Positions 10,555 through 20,692 of a stretch of DNA of 64,000 nucleotides are shown here, in pieces. The stretch's first letter is position 1, and the number at the start of each line of letters is the position of its first letter. The notes beneath the pieces were generated by a model, which was not told where the DNA came from, did no database searches, and worked only from the letters and a program-made list of their open reading frames with translations. The translations under genes were made by a program, and so were the position numbers. The DNA is from Gimesia fumaroli (lineage in GTDB: Bacteria; Planctomycetota; Planctomycetia; Planctomycetales; Planctomycetaceae): positions 4,129,164 to 4,193,163 of the forward strand of contig NZ_CP037452.1 of assembly GCF_007754425.1 (NCBI RefSeq), given 5' to 3'.

Positions 10555-12333
10555 TTACTGCTCCAGAAACTCATAGAGCTCCATCCAGCGAATTTCCAGT
10601 TCGCCGATTTCATCGACCAACGGCTGCATTTCCGTGTGAAGTTCTTCTGCTGTTTCCGGGTTGGTCGCTTTGAGAAACTTGTCGTTGATTTCGTTTCGTT
10701 TCTCATCCAGCTGCGCAATTTTGCGTTCAATCGCAGAAAGTTCTTTACGAGCATTTTTGATTTTGCCCCCCAGCCCCTTCTCACGCGGACCAGAAGTTTT
10801 CTGTTCCTGCTGTGCGACCGATGCCTGGTTTTGCTCACGATGTCCATCGGCGACTTCTTTTTTCACACGATAAAGATAGGCATCATAATCGCCTTCATAG
10901 CTTTTCACACTACCATTGGCGACCTCAATCACATCGGTGGCCACTTTACTCATAAAGTGGCGATCGTGGCTGGTAAATATTACCGTTCCCTGAAAATCAA
11001 CCAATGCATTTCCCAGAGCTTCCACGGTTTCCACATCCAGGTGGTTACCAGGTTCATCCAGAATCAAAATCGAATGTTTGCCCAATAGAATCCCCGCCAG
11101 ACACAAACGAGCCCGCTCTCCCCCGCTTAATACCTTAATGGGTTTATCCAGCGCCTGTTCTTTGAACAGAAAACTACCTGCGACCGCAAGGATCTGCTGA
11201 GTTGTGGTCCCGGGAGCCGACTCCAGTTCCAGATAATCACGAATCGTCTGACTATCTGGAAGAGATGTATATACGTGCTGTGCATAGCAGGCAACATTGC
11301 AGTGATAACCCCACTTCAGATTCCCATCTAACGGAGGCAATGAATCTGTGATGGTTCGCAGAAACGTCGTTTTCCCCTGCCCATTATCACCGACAATCGC
11401 AGCCCGCGCTCCATGTTCAATTTCAAGCGTGATGTTCTCGGCGACACGTAAGTCCGGATACCCAATTGCCAGGTCCTCACAGGCTAAAGCAATCCCCTGG
11501 CGATTTTCTGTTTGGGGAATAATAATATTGACCGTAGACTCCGCGCCTTCTATCTCCGTTAGAGTCAAACGTGCCAGCTGTTTTTCTTTACTGCGAGCCT
11601 GTGAAGCAGTATTGGCGCCCGCCTTATTCTTGGCAATGAACGTTTCCAATTGCCTGCGTTTCGCAAGCACGGTTGCATTGGTGCGTTCATCACGTTCTTT
11701 AAGAATCTCTTGATTCTCAAGATATTGATCCACGTTACCGTTAAACAGAGTCAGCTTACCACGCTTGAGTTCAAGCGTTTGCGTACAAATTGCCTTCAGA
11801 AATGAACGATCGTGCGACACAACCAGGCAAGCACCGCGGTAGTCTTTTAAAAAGTCTTCCAGCAGCAATTGAGTGCGCAAATCCAGGAAGTTCGTCGGTT
11901 CGTCCAGCATCAGAAAGTTTGGTTCATGCAGCAAGAGAGCCGCCAGTTTGACACGCGTCTGCCAACCACCAGATAGTTCTTTGACCGGCCCGTTCAGAAA
12001 GCGGCCTTTCAGCTCGAACTGCCCTGCTACCGCACCACATCTCCAGTCAGGCTGACCGCTGTCCCGCATCAGGAAATCCAAGGCACTTTCGCCCGGTTTG
12101 AACGGATCATGCTGGCGTAAATATCCCACTCTTAGATTCGGATGACGTATGATTTGCCCGCTGTCGACAGTTTCATCTTCCAATAGAATCCGTAATAAAG
12201 TCGATTTCCCGGCCCCATTTCGCCCGATGAAGCCGATTTTCTGCTCATCAGCGAGCGCAATTGAGGCCTCTTTCAGAAGTTCTTGAGCACCATAACTCTT
12301 TGTCACATTTGATATTTCAATCAGGGTAGCCAT
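10555..12333 (-). CDS. Second ABC-F family ATPase (YheS/Uup-like)
   Basis: 592 residues from ATG 12333 with tandem ABC domains and no transmembrane segment. Motifs: Walker A GRNGAGKST and GDNGQGKTT, signatures LSGGWQTR and LSGGERAR, Walker B FLMLDEPTNFLD and LILDEPGNHLD. In the second Walker B the usual TN is GN, a small deviation. An ABC-F linker is present between the domains and the last 80 residues form a charged coiled coil. ATG 12333 is preferred over the upstream TTG 12372 because family members begin just before the ISNVTKSYG strand and GAGAAG lies 6-11 bp upstream. The gene converges on the oxidoreductase gene with a 12-bp gap. Likely role: ribosome-associated ATPase; antibiotic resistance cannot be judged. 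Confidence 0.88.
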   Translation of the reverse strand: MATLIEISNVTKSYGAQELLKEASIALADEQKIGFIGRNGAGKSTLLRILLEDETVDSGQIIRHPNLRVGYLRQHDPFKPGESALDFLMRDSGQPDWRCGAVAGQFELKGRFLNGPVKELSGGWQTRVKLAALLLHEPNFLMLDEPTNFLDLRTQLLLEDFLKDYRGACLVVSHDRSFLKAICTQTLELKRGKLTLFNGNVDQYLENQEILKERDERTNATVLAKRRQLETFIAKNKAGANTASQARSKEKQLARLTLTEIEGAESTVNIIIPQTENRQGIALACEDLAIGYPDLRVAENITLEIEHGARAAIVGDNGQGKTTFLRTITDSLPPLDGNLKWGYHCNVACYAQHVYTSLPDSQTIRDYLELESAPGTTTQQILAVAGSFLFKEQALDKPIKVLSGGERARLCLAGILLGKHSILILDEPGNHLDVETVEALGNALVDFQGTVIFTSHDRHFMSKVATDVIEVANGSVKSYEGDYDAYLYRVKKEVADGHREQNQASVAQQEQKTSGPREKGLGGKIKNARKELSAIERKIAQLDEKRNEINDKFLKATNPETAEELHTEMQPLVDEIGELEIRWMELYEFLEQ

Positions 12334-12669
12334 CACACTTCTCAATCGTTGAACCAGAATTTCCTCAAGCAAACCGTATACACGAGGACAGAGAAGATAA
12401 CGGGATCTAGAAAAGGATTCAATTGATCAAACGTGCTGCGTTCACTCTGGATTCATTTCTTACACCCCGCCTTCAATACATCGTGCCGGTTATAGCAATT
12501 ATTACAGCCTGGAATGAATGGGAAACCTTCAAATCCTCCCTCATGCATCCAGTTCCTGATCTATCCTTAAAACAGAGTGCACTTTTTGAAACAAATTCGG
12601 GGAATTCAGTTTCGGGAACCGGACTACCCTGCGTTTGGCGTAGAAAGACTGTTTTCACTGAAAATTAAA
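12334..12669. other. Intergenic leader of the polysaccharide cluster
   Basis: 336 bp between two divergent genes. The reading frame of the polymerase gene is open back to GTG 12577, so the true start could lie inside this stretch. No hairpin or clear operator was seen. It should hold the promoter for the downstream polysaccharide operon. Confidence 0.4.
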
Positions 12670-14154
12670 ATGGCGAATGATGCAAATCTGACTCAAGACG
12701 CTCCCGGTGAAGCCGATCATCAACAAATGATGGGATATAGTCAGACTCTGCGCAAACCGGCCACGATCCGTTCGCCCAGACGTCGTTCTTCAGCCCCAAC
12801 CTCTATCATCGGAGGAACCTCGGCCCCAGATAACGCCTACTACCTGTTTCTACTGGTGAATATCACTCTGTTTCTGAGACCAGCAGAACTGGTCCCCGCA
12901 CTCGCAAATTTGCCAATCTACGAAGTGTTGATCGTGTCTTCATTTTTTCTTTCTCTCGATCAAATAAAACGTAATCTGCAAATGCCCATGTTAAAGCGCC
13001 AGCCGATCACTTTATGTGTCATCGGCGTTTTAGTCGCAGTCGCACTCTCACATGCTTCGCATATGTATTTTTACGGAATCCGTACATCCACAATCGCCTT
13101 TTTAAAAACACTCATCTATTACATGCTGCTGGTTTCAATCATCGATTCTCCCCAACGCTTAAAAGGGCTATTGAAAGCAGTCGCTATCTCGTCTTCCATC
13201 ATGATCCTGCTCTGCGTAATCGATTACTCTGGCTTATTTGATTTTGAATTCATCAAGCATGTCAGTGACCGTGATGGCGTTTCCGATGCAGGCGAAACGA
13301 TCCGTGTGTTCCGAATGCGGGGCACAGGTATCTTCCAGGACCCCAATGATTTGTCAGTCCTGATTGTCACAACAGGCATTCTCTGCCTGTTCTTTTTCAA
13401 TGATCCTTCAGCCAGCTCACTCCGATTCTTCTGGATTTTGAGCATGATCATTCTGGGGATTGGTTTGATCTACACTCGATCTCGAGGAGGATTACTGACA
13501 TTGGGGATCGCCGGCATGGTCTTCGTGCTCCCAAAATATGGGAAAAAAGCGGCCATCGCCTGTGCTATCGTCGGCATGGCGGGCTTGACGGTCCTCGCAG
13601 GACGTCAAGGAAAGATTGACCTTAATTCCGGTACAGGACACGACCGCATTCTTCTCTGGAGAGAAGGCCTGACTGCTTTGAAATCACCCGACTTATTTTT
13701 CGGAATTGGTCAGGGCGAGTATTCTGATCTGGCAGGACTGGCTGCTCATAACTCATTCGTGCATGCCTTCACTGAACTGGGGATCTTCGGTGGTACCCTG
13801 TTTATTGGCTGTTTTTTCTTTGCCGGCCTGGGGATTTATCGTTTGGCACGTTACCAGAGCTCTAATAAAGGCAGACCTATTTTCCGTAATTCGGAGCTCG
13901 AACGTTACCTGCCTTATGCAGGTGCCATTCTAGCTGCCTGGTGTGGCGGCATGATGTCCTTATCCCGCTGCTATGTTGTACCAACTTATATGATTGTTGG
14001 GGCTTCCGCCGCTTATTTGAATCTGGCAGGAGCAAGTCTGGCAAAACCAACTCCGCTGATTTATTGGAACAAGCAGCATCTACTACGTTTGATAGGCGTC
14101 AGTCTGGGATTACTGGCAGCCCTGTTTGTGTTTGTCCGGATATTTGCCCATTAA
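12670..14154 (+). CDS. O-antigen ligase/polymerase-like membrane protein (Wzy_C)
   Basis: 494 residues from ATG 12670. A basic cytoplasmic tail is followed by about ten to twelve membrane helices and a large loop in the C-terminal half carrying GHDRILLWREGLTALK, LFFGIGQGEY and AAHNSFVHAFTELGIFGG, the pattern of the Wzy_C (O-antigen ligase/polymerase) domain, including the conserved periplasmic His. Such proteins polymerise or ligate lipid-linked oligosaccharides on the outer face of the inner membrane. The neighbouring flippase gene (35 bp downstream) fits a Wzx/Wzy-dependent pathway. GTG 12577 would add 31 residues of low-complexity character and is less likely. Confidence 0.85.
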   Translation: MANDANLTQDAPGEADHQQMMGYSQTLRKPATIRSPRRRSSAPTSIIGGTSAPDNAYYLFLLVNITLFLRPAELVPALANLPIYEVLIVSSFFLSLDQIKRNLQMPMLKRQPITLCVIGVLVAVALSHASHMYFYGIRTSTIAFLKTLIYYMLLVSIIDSPQRLKGLLKAVAISSSIMILLCVIDYSGLFDFEFIKHVSDRDGVSDAGETIRVFRMRGTGIFQDPNDLSVLIVTTGILCLFFFNDPSASSLRFFWILSMIILGIGLIYTRSRGGLLTLGIAGMVFVLPKYGKKAAIACAIVGMAGLTVLAGRQGKIDLNSGTGHDRILLWREGLTALKSPDLFFGIGQGEYSDLAGLAAHNSFVHAFTELGIFGGTLFIGCFFFAGLGIYRLARYQSSNKGRPIFRNSELERYLPYAGAILAAWCGGMMSLSRCYVVPTYMIVGASAAYLNLAGASLAKPTPLIYWNKQHLLRLIGVSLGLLAALFVFVRIFAH

Positions 14155-14189
14155 TCCCCCAGAGTGATGAAAGACTGAAAGTCTAAATA

Positions 14190-15698
14190 ATGAACCAACG
14201 CCGATCGGTCAAAACGAATCTAATCGCGAACTGGCTCAACCATGGAGTGAGCCTGTTAATCGGCGTATTTCTAATGCCTTACGTCTTGCACATCCTGGGT
14301 GATGCGCAATATGGAAGCTGGATATTCATCAACGCCATCGCCGGCTATTCCGGATTACTTTACCTTGGTTTTGGCCAGACAATCAGTCGCTATGTGGCCC
14401 ATTATCATGCGAAACAGGACTGGACTCGTCTGAATCATGTTTCTAACGTCATCTTTGCGATCTATCTTGGAATGGGATTCCTGGCGATTCTGACAGCAGG
14501 CATCCTGGCATGGCTGGCTCCACACTTGAGCGACTGGGGAGCCATCTCTCTGTTTGAAATCCGGCTGGTGATTCTCATTCTAGGCCTGAATGTTTTTGTA
14601 GGCCTGGCAGGCAGTGTATTCGGTGGTGTGTTGATGGGAATTCAACGCTTCGATATCGAACGCGGCGTGAATCTGACCGGCGGTATCATGAGGTTAATTC
14701 TGACGATCCTTTTCCTGAAAGCTGAATGGGGACTGCTCACAATTGCAATCATTTTCTTTGCGATCACGTTGTTTGAGAATCTGGGGAACCTCTTTTTTGC
14801 TTTTCGGCAGGTCAAAACATTCCGTATCGGGCCCAAGTATCTGAATTGGGCCATCCTCAAAGAATGTGGTTCCTTCAGCGGTTTCGCATTTATTGATGCT
14901 ATTGCCTGGACGCTGATCGAAGCAACCGACTCCATTCTCATCGGTATTTTCTTCAGCCCGGCTGTCATTGTCCCCTACTATATTGCCCTGCGACTAACCC
15001 AATTTATCAATATGCCCATTGCGCAAATCGGTAAAGTCTTTATGCCGCGCGCAGGCGAGTTACATGCAAACGATGATCATCACGCCTTGCAGAAACTGGT
15101 ATTGAATGGGGTCTCACTCTCTTTTTTATTAGTCACTGGTTTTTTCATAGGTGTCTGCTTCTTTGGAAATAACCTGATTACTACCTGGATTGGTCCCGGA
15201 TATCCCCAAAGCCAATTGATTCTAATGATCCTGCTGGGAGCTCGTATTGTCGCTCTACCTGTCTCAACATTTCGATCGGTTCTATATGGCATGGGCAATG
15301 TCAAAATTCCATCTCTGATTTATATGGGGGAAGCGGTAACCAATCTGATTCTGTCAGTGATCCTGATTCAATCTTTAGGTCTGGTGGGAGTGGCTCTGGG
15401 AACTGCCATTCCGATTCTGATTGCAGAACTGGGAATTATCCTGCCTTACGCTATGAAAAAACTAAATATCACAGCAGGACAACTTCTCCGAACGGCAATC
15501 AGGCCTACTCTGGCCCCGTTGCTCGTTTTGCTGGGCTACTCCTATTACATACCCCACTTTTTCGAAATCCGAAATTCCTGGCTCACGCTAGTAAGCGTGG
15601 CCACCGGTGGGGGTGTGTTCCTGATCGGGACCTGGTTTGTTTTTGAAAAAGGAAACATATTTCTCAACCGGTCTGTATCAAATTCTCTAAACACTTAA
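14190..15698 (+). CDS. Polysaccharide flippase, Wzx/MOP superfamily
   Basis: 502 residues with about fourteen hydrophobic helices along its length and short loops, as in Wzx/RfbX/MurJ-like lipid-linked oligosaccharide flippases. The opening LIANWLNHGVSLLIGVFLMPYVL and the internal YGMGNVKIPSLIYMGEAVTNL motifs are typical of the polysaccharide biosynthesis (PST) branch. It would translocate the undecaprenyl-linked repeat unit to the polymerase encoded just before it. ATG 14190 overlaps the TAA of an upstream frame; no strong ribosome site is visible, which suggests translational coupling. Confidence 0.87.
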   Translation: MNQRRSVKTNLIANWLNHGVSLLIGVFLMPYVLHILGDAQYGSWIFINAIAGYSGLLYLGFGQTISRYVAHYHAKQDWTRLNHVSNVIFAIYLGMGFLAILTAGILAWLAPHLSDWGAISLFEIRLVILILGLNVFVGLAGSVFGGVLMGIQRFDIERGVNLTGGIMRLILTILFLKAEWGLLTIAIIFFAITLFENLGNLFFAFRQVKTFRIGPKYLNWAILKECGSFSGFAFIDAIAWTLIEATDSILIGIFFSPAVIVPYYIALRLTQFINMPIAQIGKVFMPRAGELHANDDHHALQKLVLNGVSLSFLLVTGFFIGVCFFGNNLITTWIGPGYPQSQLILMILLGARIVALPVSTFRSVLYGMGNVKIPSLIYMGEAVTNLILSVILIQSLGLVGVALGTAIPILIAELGIILPYAMKKLNITAGQLLRTAIRPTLAPLLVLLGYSYYIPHFFEIRNSWLTLVSVATGGGVFLIGTWFVFEKGNIFLNRSVSNSLNT

Positions 15699-15719
15699 AT
15701 TTCTTCATCATTTAAATCT

Positions 15720-16913
15720 ATGAGCTATCTAATGACTACGACTGACTGCGTGAATCAAACAACCGACATGAAATCTGACATAAACGATGAGCAAAGTACG
15801 TCTTCTTCGCTTTCGATCAAGCTTTATGACGGCAGTCAGAAAGAGTACTGCCTGAAGCTGTGGAAAACCATAGAAGAACAATTTGATCATGTGCCCTTAA
15901 TGTGTTCTCATACCTGGACGTCAACCTGGCTGGAACACTACGGAGATTTGGTCCCCTGCTCTTTCGTAGTTGCATTCAAACAGGATGTACCTTGCGGCAT
16001 CTGCCTCTTAACTGAAGGTGTAGACCAGTTTGACGGCCCTCTGGCGTTGAACACGCTGCATCTGGGAACAGCCGGCGAACCAGCTGCCGACAGTGTCTGT
16101 GTCGAATACAATGCCCTGCTGGTTCAAGCCGAAGATCAACAGGCATTTCTATCCGATTTGCTCAGTACAATTTCAAAGAACAAAGAGTGGGATTCATTCC
16201 TGTTTGATGGATTTACCAGTGCAGAACTGGAATCCTGGGGTCTTCCACTTCAGGAAACAACGATTCGTAAAATTGAAAGCCACTATTTTGATCTGAAACA
16301 AATCAGAGACGAAGAACGCGAAGTGATTTCGGGATTTGGCTATTCTACTCGTAAGAACTTACGAAAAAACATGAAGTCCTATGGCAATCTGACAACAGAA
16401 TGGGCGGAAACAATCGAGGAGGCAGACTCCATCTTCACTGATCTGGTTTCACTTCATCAGGCGCGATGGCAAAAGCAAGGTCAGCCAGGTTCGTATGCCA
16501 GCGCACGTTTTACCGAGTTCCATAAAGATCTCATTCAGAAATTAATCCCTACCAAGAAGATGGGTCTGTTTCGCGTCAAAATCGAAGGCCAGGTCATCGG
16601 CTGCGTCCAGGTTTTAATGGATCGAAACCGGGTCCTCTGCTACCAGGGTGGTTCTGCCGAATACAAAGGCAAACTCAGTCCTGGCGTGATCGCCGATTAT
16701 CTCTGTATCGAAGAATGCTTCATACGCGGATTCGATGCGTACGATTTTCTCGCAGGGAACACCCATCACAAACAGAAAATGAGCACACACCACAGTTACT
16801 TAACCTGGGCACAAATCAAGCGTCCCCGCTGGAAATTCACTGCATTAAACGCCTTACGGAAAATTAAACAATCAATGAACTTGATTAAAAGTGTCAGTCA
16901 GAAACCGGAATAA
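15720..16913 (+). CDS. FemAB/BioF2-type GNAT acyltransferase of the polysaccharide cluster (copy 1)
   Basis: 397 residues. The C-terminal part has the GNAT-like CelD/BioF2 fold used by FemAB-related acyltransferases: FGYSTRKNLRKNMK near residue 205, LVSLHQARWQKQGQPG near 242, then VKIEGQVIGCVQVLM and a YDFLAGNTHHKQKMS block near 343 with the conserved FLxG...YKxxxS-like pattern. Members transfer acyl or aminoacyl groups, often decorating exopolysaccharides or peptidoglycan-like polymers. A second homologue lies 1.2 kb downstream. Substrate unknown. No signal peptide or membrane helix is present. Confidence 0.8.
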   Translation: MSYLMTTTDCVNQTTDMKSDINDEQSTSSSLSIKLYDGSQKEYCLKLWKTIEEQFDHVPLMCSHTWTSTWLEHYGDLVPCSFVVAFKQDVPCGICLLTEGVDQFDGPLALNTLHLGTAGEPAADSVCVEYNALLVQAEDQQAFLSDLLSTISKNKEWDSFLFDGFTSAELESWGLPLQETTIRKIESHYFDLKQIRDEEREVISGFGYSTRKNLRKNMKSYGNLTTEWAETIEEADSIFTDLVSLHQARWQKQGQPGSYASARFTEFHKDLIQKLIPTKKMGLFRVKIEGQVIGCVQVLMDRNRVLCYQGGSAEYKGKLSPGVIADYLCIEECFIRGFDAYDFLAGNTHHKQKMSTHHSYLTWAQIKRPRWKFTALNALRKIKQSMNLIKSVSQKPE

Positions 16914-16964
16914 CAACTGGTAACCAACAGGATCAAATCAATGAACTCCTGACAGGACCCCAAC

Positions 16965-18110
16965 ATGAGCACTATTGAAGCAAGCGAAATTCAAACTAAG
17001 CCAATTCCAGAGATGACAGATAGTCGTCGTCTGCGCGTCTGTCATCTCAGCCTGACTTTATGCACGGGAGGGCTGGAAAGACTCCTGGTTGATTTTGCGC
17101 GCTATCATAATCCGGATCAGTTCGAACTCGAATTTATCGCCTTGGGAGAGACAGGGCAGCCAGCAGAAGAAATTCAACAGTTAGGTTGTCCGGTATTTGA
17201 TTATCCTTTAACGGCGCGCGGAAAACTGGCGCGCATCAGTCAGTTATCACACTTTCTTAAGGGAAGAAATTACGACGTTCTTCACACACATAACGCGTAT
17301 CCACATTTCTATGGTAGCCTGGCGGGGCGCCGGGCGAAGATTCCGGCGATCATCCATACCCGGCATGGGAGGCGCTTCGGCGAAACATTCAATGAACGCT
17401 TGCAATTTGCCCTGGCTAGCCGCATCGCTGATCGTGTGGTTCCTGTTTCTGACGATACAGGAAAACGCTGTAAGCAAATTGGCTGGTTAACTGACGGAAA
17501 AGTCACTCGTATCTGGAACGGCATTGATGTTGACCGTTTTGTATTTACAGGTCCTGCTGATGATTTTACCGCCATTACCGTTTCCAGACTCTCCCCCGAA
17601 AAAGATCTGATTACGATGTTAGAAGCAGTCAAACTGGTTATCGACACGCTTCCAGAATTTCGGTTAATGATAGTAGGAGATGGGCCCGAGCGAACAAAAC
17701 TCGAGAAAAAATCAGCCGAACTGCATTTAGAGCCTCATGTGCAGTTCCTGGGAGAACGAAACGACATCCCCAACCTTCTAAGCCAGGCAGGATTCTACGT
17801 TTCATCCTCGCTAACAGAAGGAATTTCGTTGACATTGTTGGAGGCCATGTCGGTCGGTCTCCCCATCGTCGCCACTGCCGTAGGCGGCAATCCGGAAATC
17901 GTGGAACAACCAGATACAGGGACGCTGGTTCCTGCCGCTGATCCAGCTCAATTAGCAGATGCCATTTTAGTAATGTGTCAGCAAAAAGCAGATTGGCAGC
18001 AAATGGGGCAACGAGCCCGTCAACGAGTCGAACAGCACTTTAACATTCGAACAATGATCAAAGACTACGAAGCCCTTTATCTCAATGTCTTAACGACCAC
18101 GCGTAAATAA
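16965..18110 (+). CDS. GT4 family glycosyltransferase
   Basis: 381 residues with two Rossmann-like halves of the GT-B fold. The N-terminal half has CHLSLTLCTGGLERLLVDFAR (the glycine-rich acceptor loop, shortened here to its core GGLERL), and DVLHTHNAYPHFYG. The C-terminal half has TAITVSRLSPEKDL and the nucleotide-sugar motif SSSLTEGISLTLLEAMSVGLPIVAT with the E-x7-E arrangement. It probably adds a hexose from an activated donor to the lipid-linked repeat unit on the cytoplasmic face. The gene lies between the two BioF2-type acyltransferases with 7 bp to the next ATG, consistent with one operon. Confidence 0.9.
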   Translation: MSTIEASEIQTKPIPEMTDSRRLRVCHLSLTLCTGGLERLLVDFARYHNPDQFELEFIALGETGQPAEEIQQLGCPVFDYPLTARGKLARISQLSHFLKGRNYDVLHTHNAYPHFYGSLAGRRAKIPAIIHTRHGRRFGETFNERLQFALASRIADRVVPVSDDTGKRCKQIGWLTDGKVTRIWNGIDVDRFVFTGPADDFTAITVSRLSPEKDLITMLEAVKLVIDTLPEFRLMIVGDGPERTKLEKKSAELHLEPHVQFLGERNDIPNLLSQAGFYVSSSLTEGISLTLLEAMSVGLPIVATAVGGNPEIVEQPDTGTLVPAADPAQLADAILVMCQQKADWQQMGQRARQRVEQHFNIRTMIKDYEALYLNVLTTTRK

Positions 18111-18117
18111 AATAGCC

Positions 18118-19383
18118 ATGAATACGAAATCAACTATCCAACAACACGAAAACCTGGATTCCTGGATCGCCGAATCCCCTGAAACGGCTACCGGGCAGAA
18201 TGACATGCAGATTGTATTCTCTGCATTGCACAGTCTAGCGCTACAGCCTGTTTCAGAAACATATCAAAGTTGGCTAAAACTTTTCGAAGCTGATACCAAC
18301 GCAGATTTACATCAACACCCGGACCATGTTTCTCGCCTGGTTCCGATTTACCATGAAATGTATCCGCAGCATTCGGGTTACCTGATGCAATGCCGAAAAG
18401 AGGGAGCCCTCGTTGCCATCGGTATCTTATCACCCAAATACATTAATACCAAAACCCTGAAAGGCATTGGCCCCGCCAGAACGCTTCCTGGATATTTTTT
18501 ATGCGGAAACCGATTCCTGATACAGCAGGAAATCGGACAAGATGAATCAATCCTTTCACACCTGCTGGAATCTGCGCTTACCTTTTGTCAGAAAAAAAAT
18601 GCAGCATTCCTGTTAATTGAAGACTTACTTGTTAATACGTCCCTGAATCATTCCATCCAAGATGCTTCAAACCGCTTCTTGACCTACTCACACACAGGAT
18701 TCCAAAGTCGGAGCCTGATTCATTTTCCAGACAACCCTGAAGATTACTGGAATCAGTTTCGATCGAAATCAAGAAGAAAACACCGGAAACTCTTACGTCA
18801 GAATAGTGAGATGCGCATGGTACGCATCACACAACCAGATCAGGTTGTCGGTTTCCTGGAAGCCGCACATCAAATTTCCCTGAATAGCTGGCAAACACAA
18901 CGGCTGGGACTACGGATTAAAAATGATGAAAAGGAACTGGAAGAGTTAACGTTCCTGGCACTGCAAGGTTGGTTGCGGTCTTATCTATTAATGAAAGACG
19001 ACCAGCCAATTGCATTCAAAGTGGGCAGTCAACATCGAGGAGTTTATTGCGACCTGGAATTCGGATTCAACCTCAATTTTGCAAGCGTTTCCCCAGGAGA
19101 GACACTCTTGCTGCTGATACTGGAAGACCTGATTCAGCACGATACTCCTCAAATATATGATTTTGGTGAAGGTGATGCAGAATACAAACAACGTTACAGT
19201 TCTCAACTCACACAGAGCTGTGCCATGCTGCTACTGCCATCCACAATCAGAAACAAACTTCGCTTGCACTATTTAAAAACGTCACGATTCATCGACGATC
19301 TTGTTAGAAAATGTCTCAAAGCATCTGGTGTGTATACCGCCCTACGTCAAATCGTACGATATGGAAAATTGGGCAGCAGATAA
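18118..19383 (+). CDS. FemAB/BioF2-type GNAT acyltransferase (copy 2)
   Basis: 421 residues, same domain type as the gene at 15720 but diverged. Recognisable parts are FRSKSRRKHRKLLRQNSEMR (about residues 217-236), AAHQISLNSWQTQRLG (about 255), KDDQPIAFKVGSQHRGVYCDLEFGFN (split by family insertions) and the terminal IYDFGEGDAEYKQRYS (about 344-359), the equivalent of the conserved D-F-x-x-G-x-x-x-Y-K block of CelD/BioF2 acetyltransferases. Presumably adds an acyl or amino-acyl decoration. It overlaps in sequence space with an alternative start for the next glycosyltransferase, but ATG 19431 removes that overlap. Confidence 0.78.
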   Translation: MNTKSTIQQHENLDSWIAESPETATGQNDMQIVFSALHSLALQPVSETYQSWLKLFEADTNADLHQHPDHVSRLVPIYHEMYPQHSGYLMQCRKEGALVAIGILSPKYINTKTLKGIGPARTLPGYFLCGNRFLIQQEIGQDESILSHLLESALTFCQKKNAAFLLIEDLLVNTSLNHSIQDASNRFLTYSHTGFQSRSLIHFPDNPEDYWNQFRSKSRRKHRKLLRQNSEMRMVRITQPDQVVGFLEAAHQISLNSWQTQRLGLRIKNDEKELEELTFLALQGWLRSYLLMKDDQPIAFKVGSQHRGVYCDLEFGFNLNFASVSPGETLLLLILEDLIQHDTPQIYDFGEGDAEYKQRYSSQLTQSCAMLLLPSTIRNKLRLHYLKTSRFIDDLVRKCLKASGVYTALRQIVRYGKLGSR

Positions 19384-19430
19384 ATAAATGGAGCATACGT
19401 GGTTCATTCTCAACGAACGACAGGCCTGCA

Positions 19431-20681
19431 ATGAAAATTTTATTTCTTTCAAATGTGTTTCCAAATTCGCTATACCCCGGGAAAGGTACGTTCAATTGTT
19501 CCATGATCCAGGCCTTGTCGGAATTACACCCGACGCATGTCGTCTCTCCCGTTTCATGGCTCGACGAGTCCTCACATCTAACTAAGAGTAACACTTCATT
19601 AAATCGAAACTGGAGTCCCATCGAAAACACTACTCGTCTGAGCGTGGAATATCCACGTTTTTATTACACTCCTAAAATACTTCACCAGCATTACGGACAA
19701 TTTTTATACTGGTCCATCAAGAAGGCGCTCCAGCAGGCAATCACACGATTCCAACCGGACATTATCCTCTCCTACTGGCTCCATCCCGACGGAGAAGTCG
19801 CCGTAAAAGCAGCGCGGGACCATGGGCTCCCCGTCGTTGTGATGACAGGGGGCAGTGATATTTTACTGCTCACCAAAAATCGCCACCGCAGGCGGGCGAT
19901 CATAAACGTTCTACAACAAGCCGACGGAGTCATTACCGTCAGCGACGACATCATGTCTGCAGTCAAAAACATGAAAATCCATCCGCAGAAAATCCATACG
20001 GTTTATCGTGGTGTGAACCGATGCCTGTTTACGCCCGGAGATCAGCAATCAGCCCGACAGAGACTCGGGCTCCCTCTCGACCGAAAAATCATCGTCAGCG
20101 TAGGTCGACTTGAACCAGTCAAAGGTCATACGGTGCTGCTGGATGCCTGTCTGAAAATAAGTAAACAGGGTATCCCTTTTACATGCTATGTTTTAGGTGA
20201 TGGTTCATTAGAAGCCACATTATTACAAAAAGCCAACGAATATGGATTAGAAGGACAATTCCAGTTAAACGGATCGCAACAACAATCGCGGCTGGCAGAC
20301 TGGTATCGTGCTGCAGATGTGATCGCGCTACCCAGCCTATCTGAAGGGATACCAAACGTTCTTCTGGAAGCCATTTCATGCGGTAAACAATTTGTGGCTA
20401 GCCAAGTTGGAGGGATTCCCGAGATCGCAGACCCCATCTGTGATCAACTGGTCTCACCCAATGATCCCGAAGATTTAGCAGAAGCAATCGGCAGTATGTT
20501 GGGAGCACCAAATCAGAACGAACAGCGGAGTTTTGAGCCTATTTCCTGGCAGGAATCGGCAGTGCAAATCAGTCAGATTCTTTCTGACTGCAGTACCCGT
20601 TTTTCCTCAGGATTAACGGACAAACAAAAAACAAGATCTTCATATCGACGTAAAAAAAGAAGAATTCGACAACAGAGTTGA
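19431..20681 (+). CDS. GT4 family glycosyltransferase
   Basis: 416 residues from ATG 19431, chosen because MKILFLSNVFPNSLYPGKGT is the classical GT4 N-terminus; a 40-residue open upstream extension overlaps the previous gene and lacks homology features. The second half contains KIIVSVGRLEPVKGHTVLLDA and ALPSLSEGIPNVLLEAISCG with the E-x7-E donor motif. It resembles exopolysaccharide transferases that open with the binding of a nucleotide-sugar donor in the C-terminal domain. The last 30 residues are strongly basic (RRKKRRIRQQS), possibly for membrane association. It overlaps the next frame by a few bases. Confidence 0.9.
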   Translation: MKILFLSNVFPNSLYPGKGTFNCSMIQALSELHPTHVVSPVSWLDESSHLTKSNTSLNRNWSPIENTTRLSVEYPRFYYTPKILHQHYGQFLYWSIKKALQQAITRFQPDIILSYWLHPDGEVAVKAARDHGLPVVVMTGGSDILLLTKNRHRRRAIINVLQQADGVITVSDDIMSAVKNMKIHPQKIHTVYRGVNRCLFTPGDQQSARQRLGLPLDRKIIVSVGRLEPVKGHTVLLDACLKISKQGIPFTCYVLGDGSLEATLLQKANEYGLEGQFQLNGSQQQSRLADWYRAADVIALPSLSEGIPNVLLEAISCGKQFVASQVGGIPEIADPICDQLVSPNDPEDLAEAIGSMLGAPNQNEQRSFEPISWQESAVQISQILSDCSTRFSSGLTDKQKTRSSYRRKKRRIRQQS

Positions 20682-20692
20682 AACACAAAACC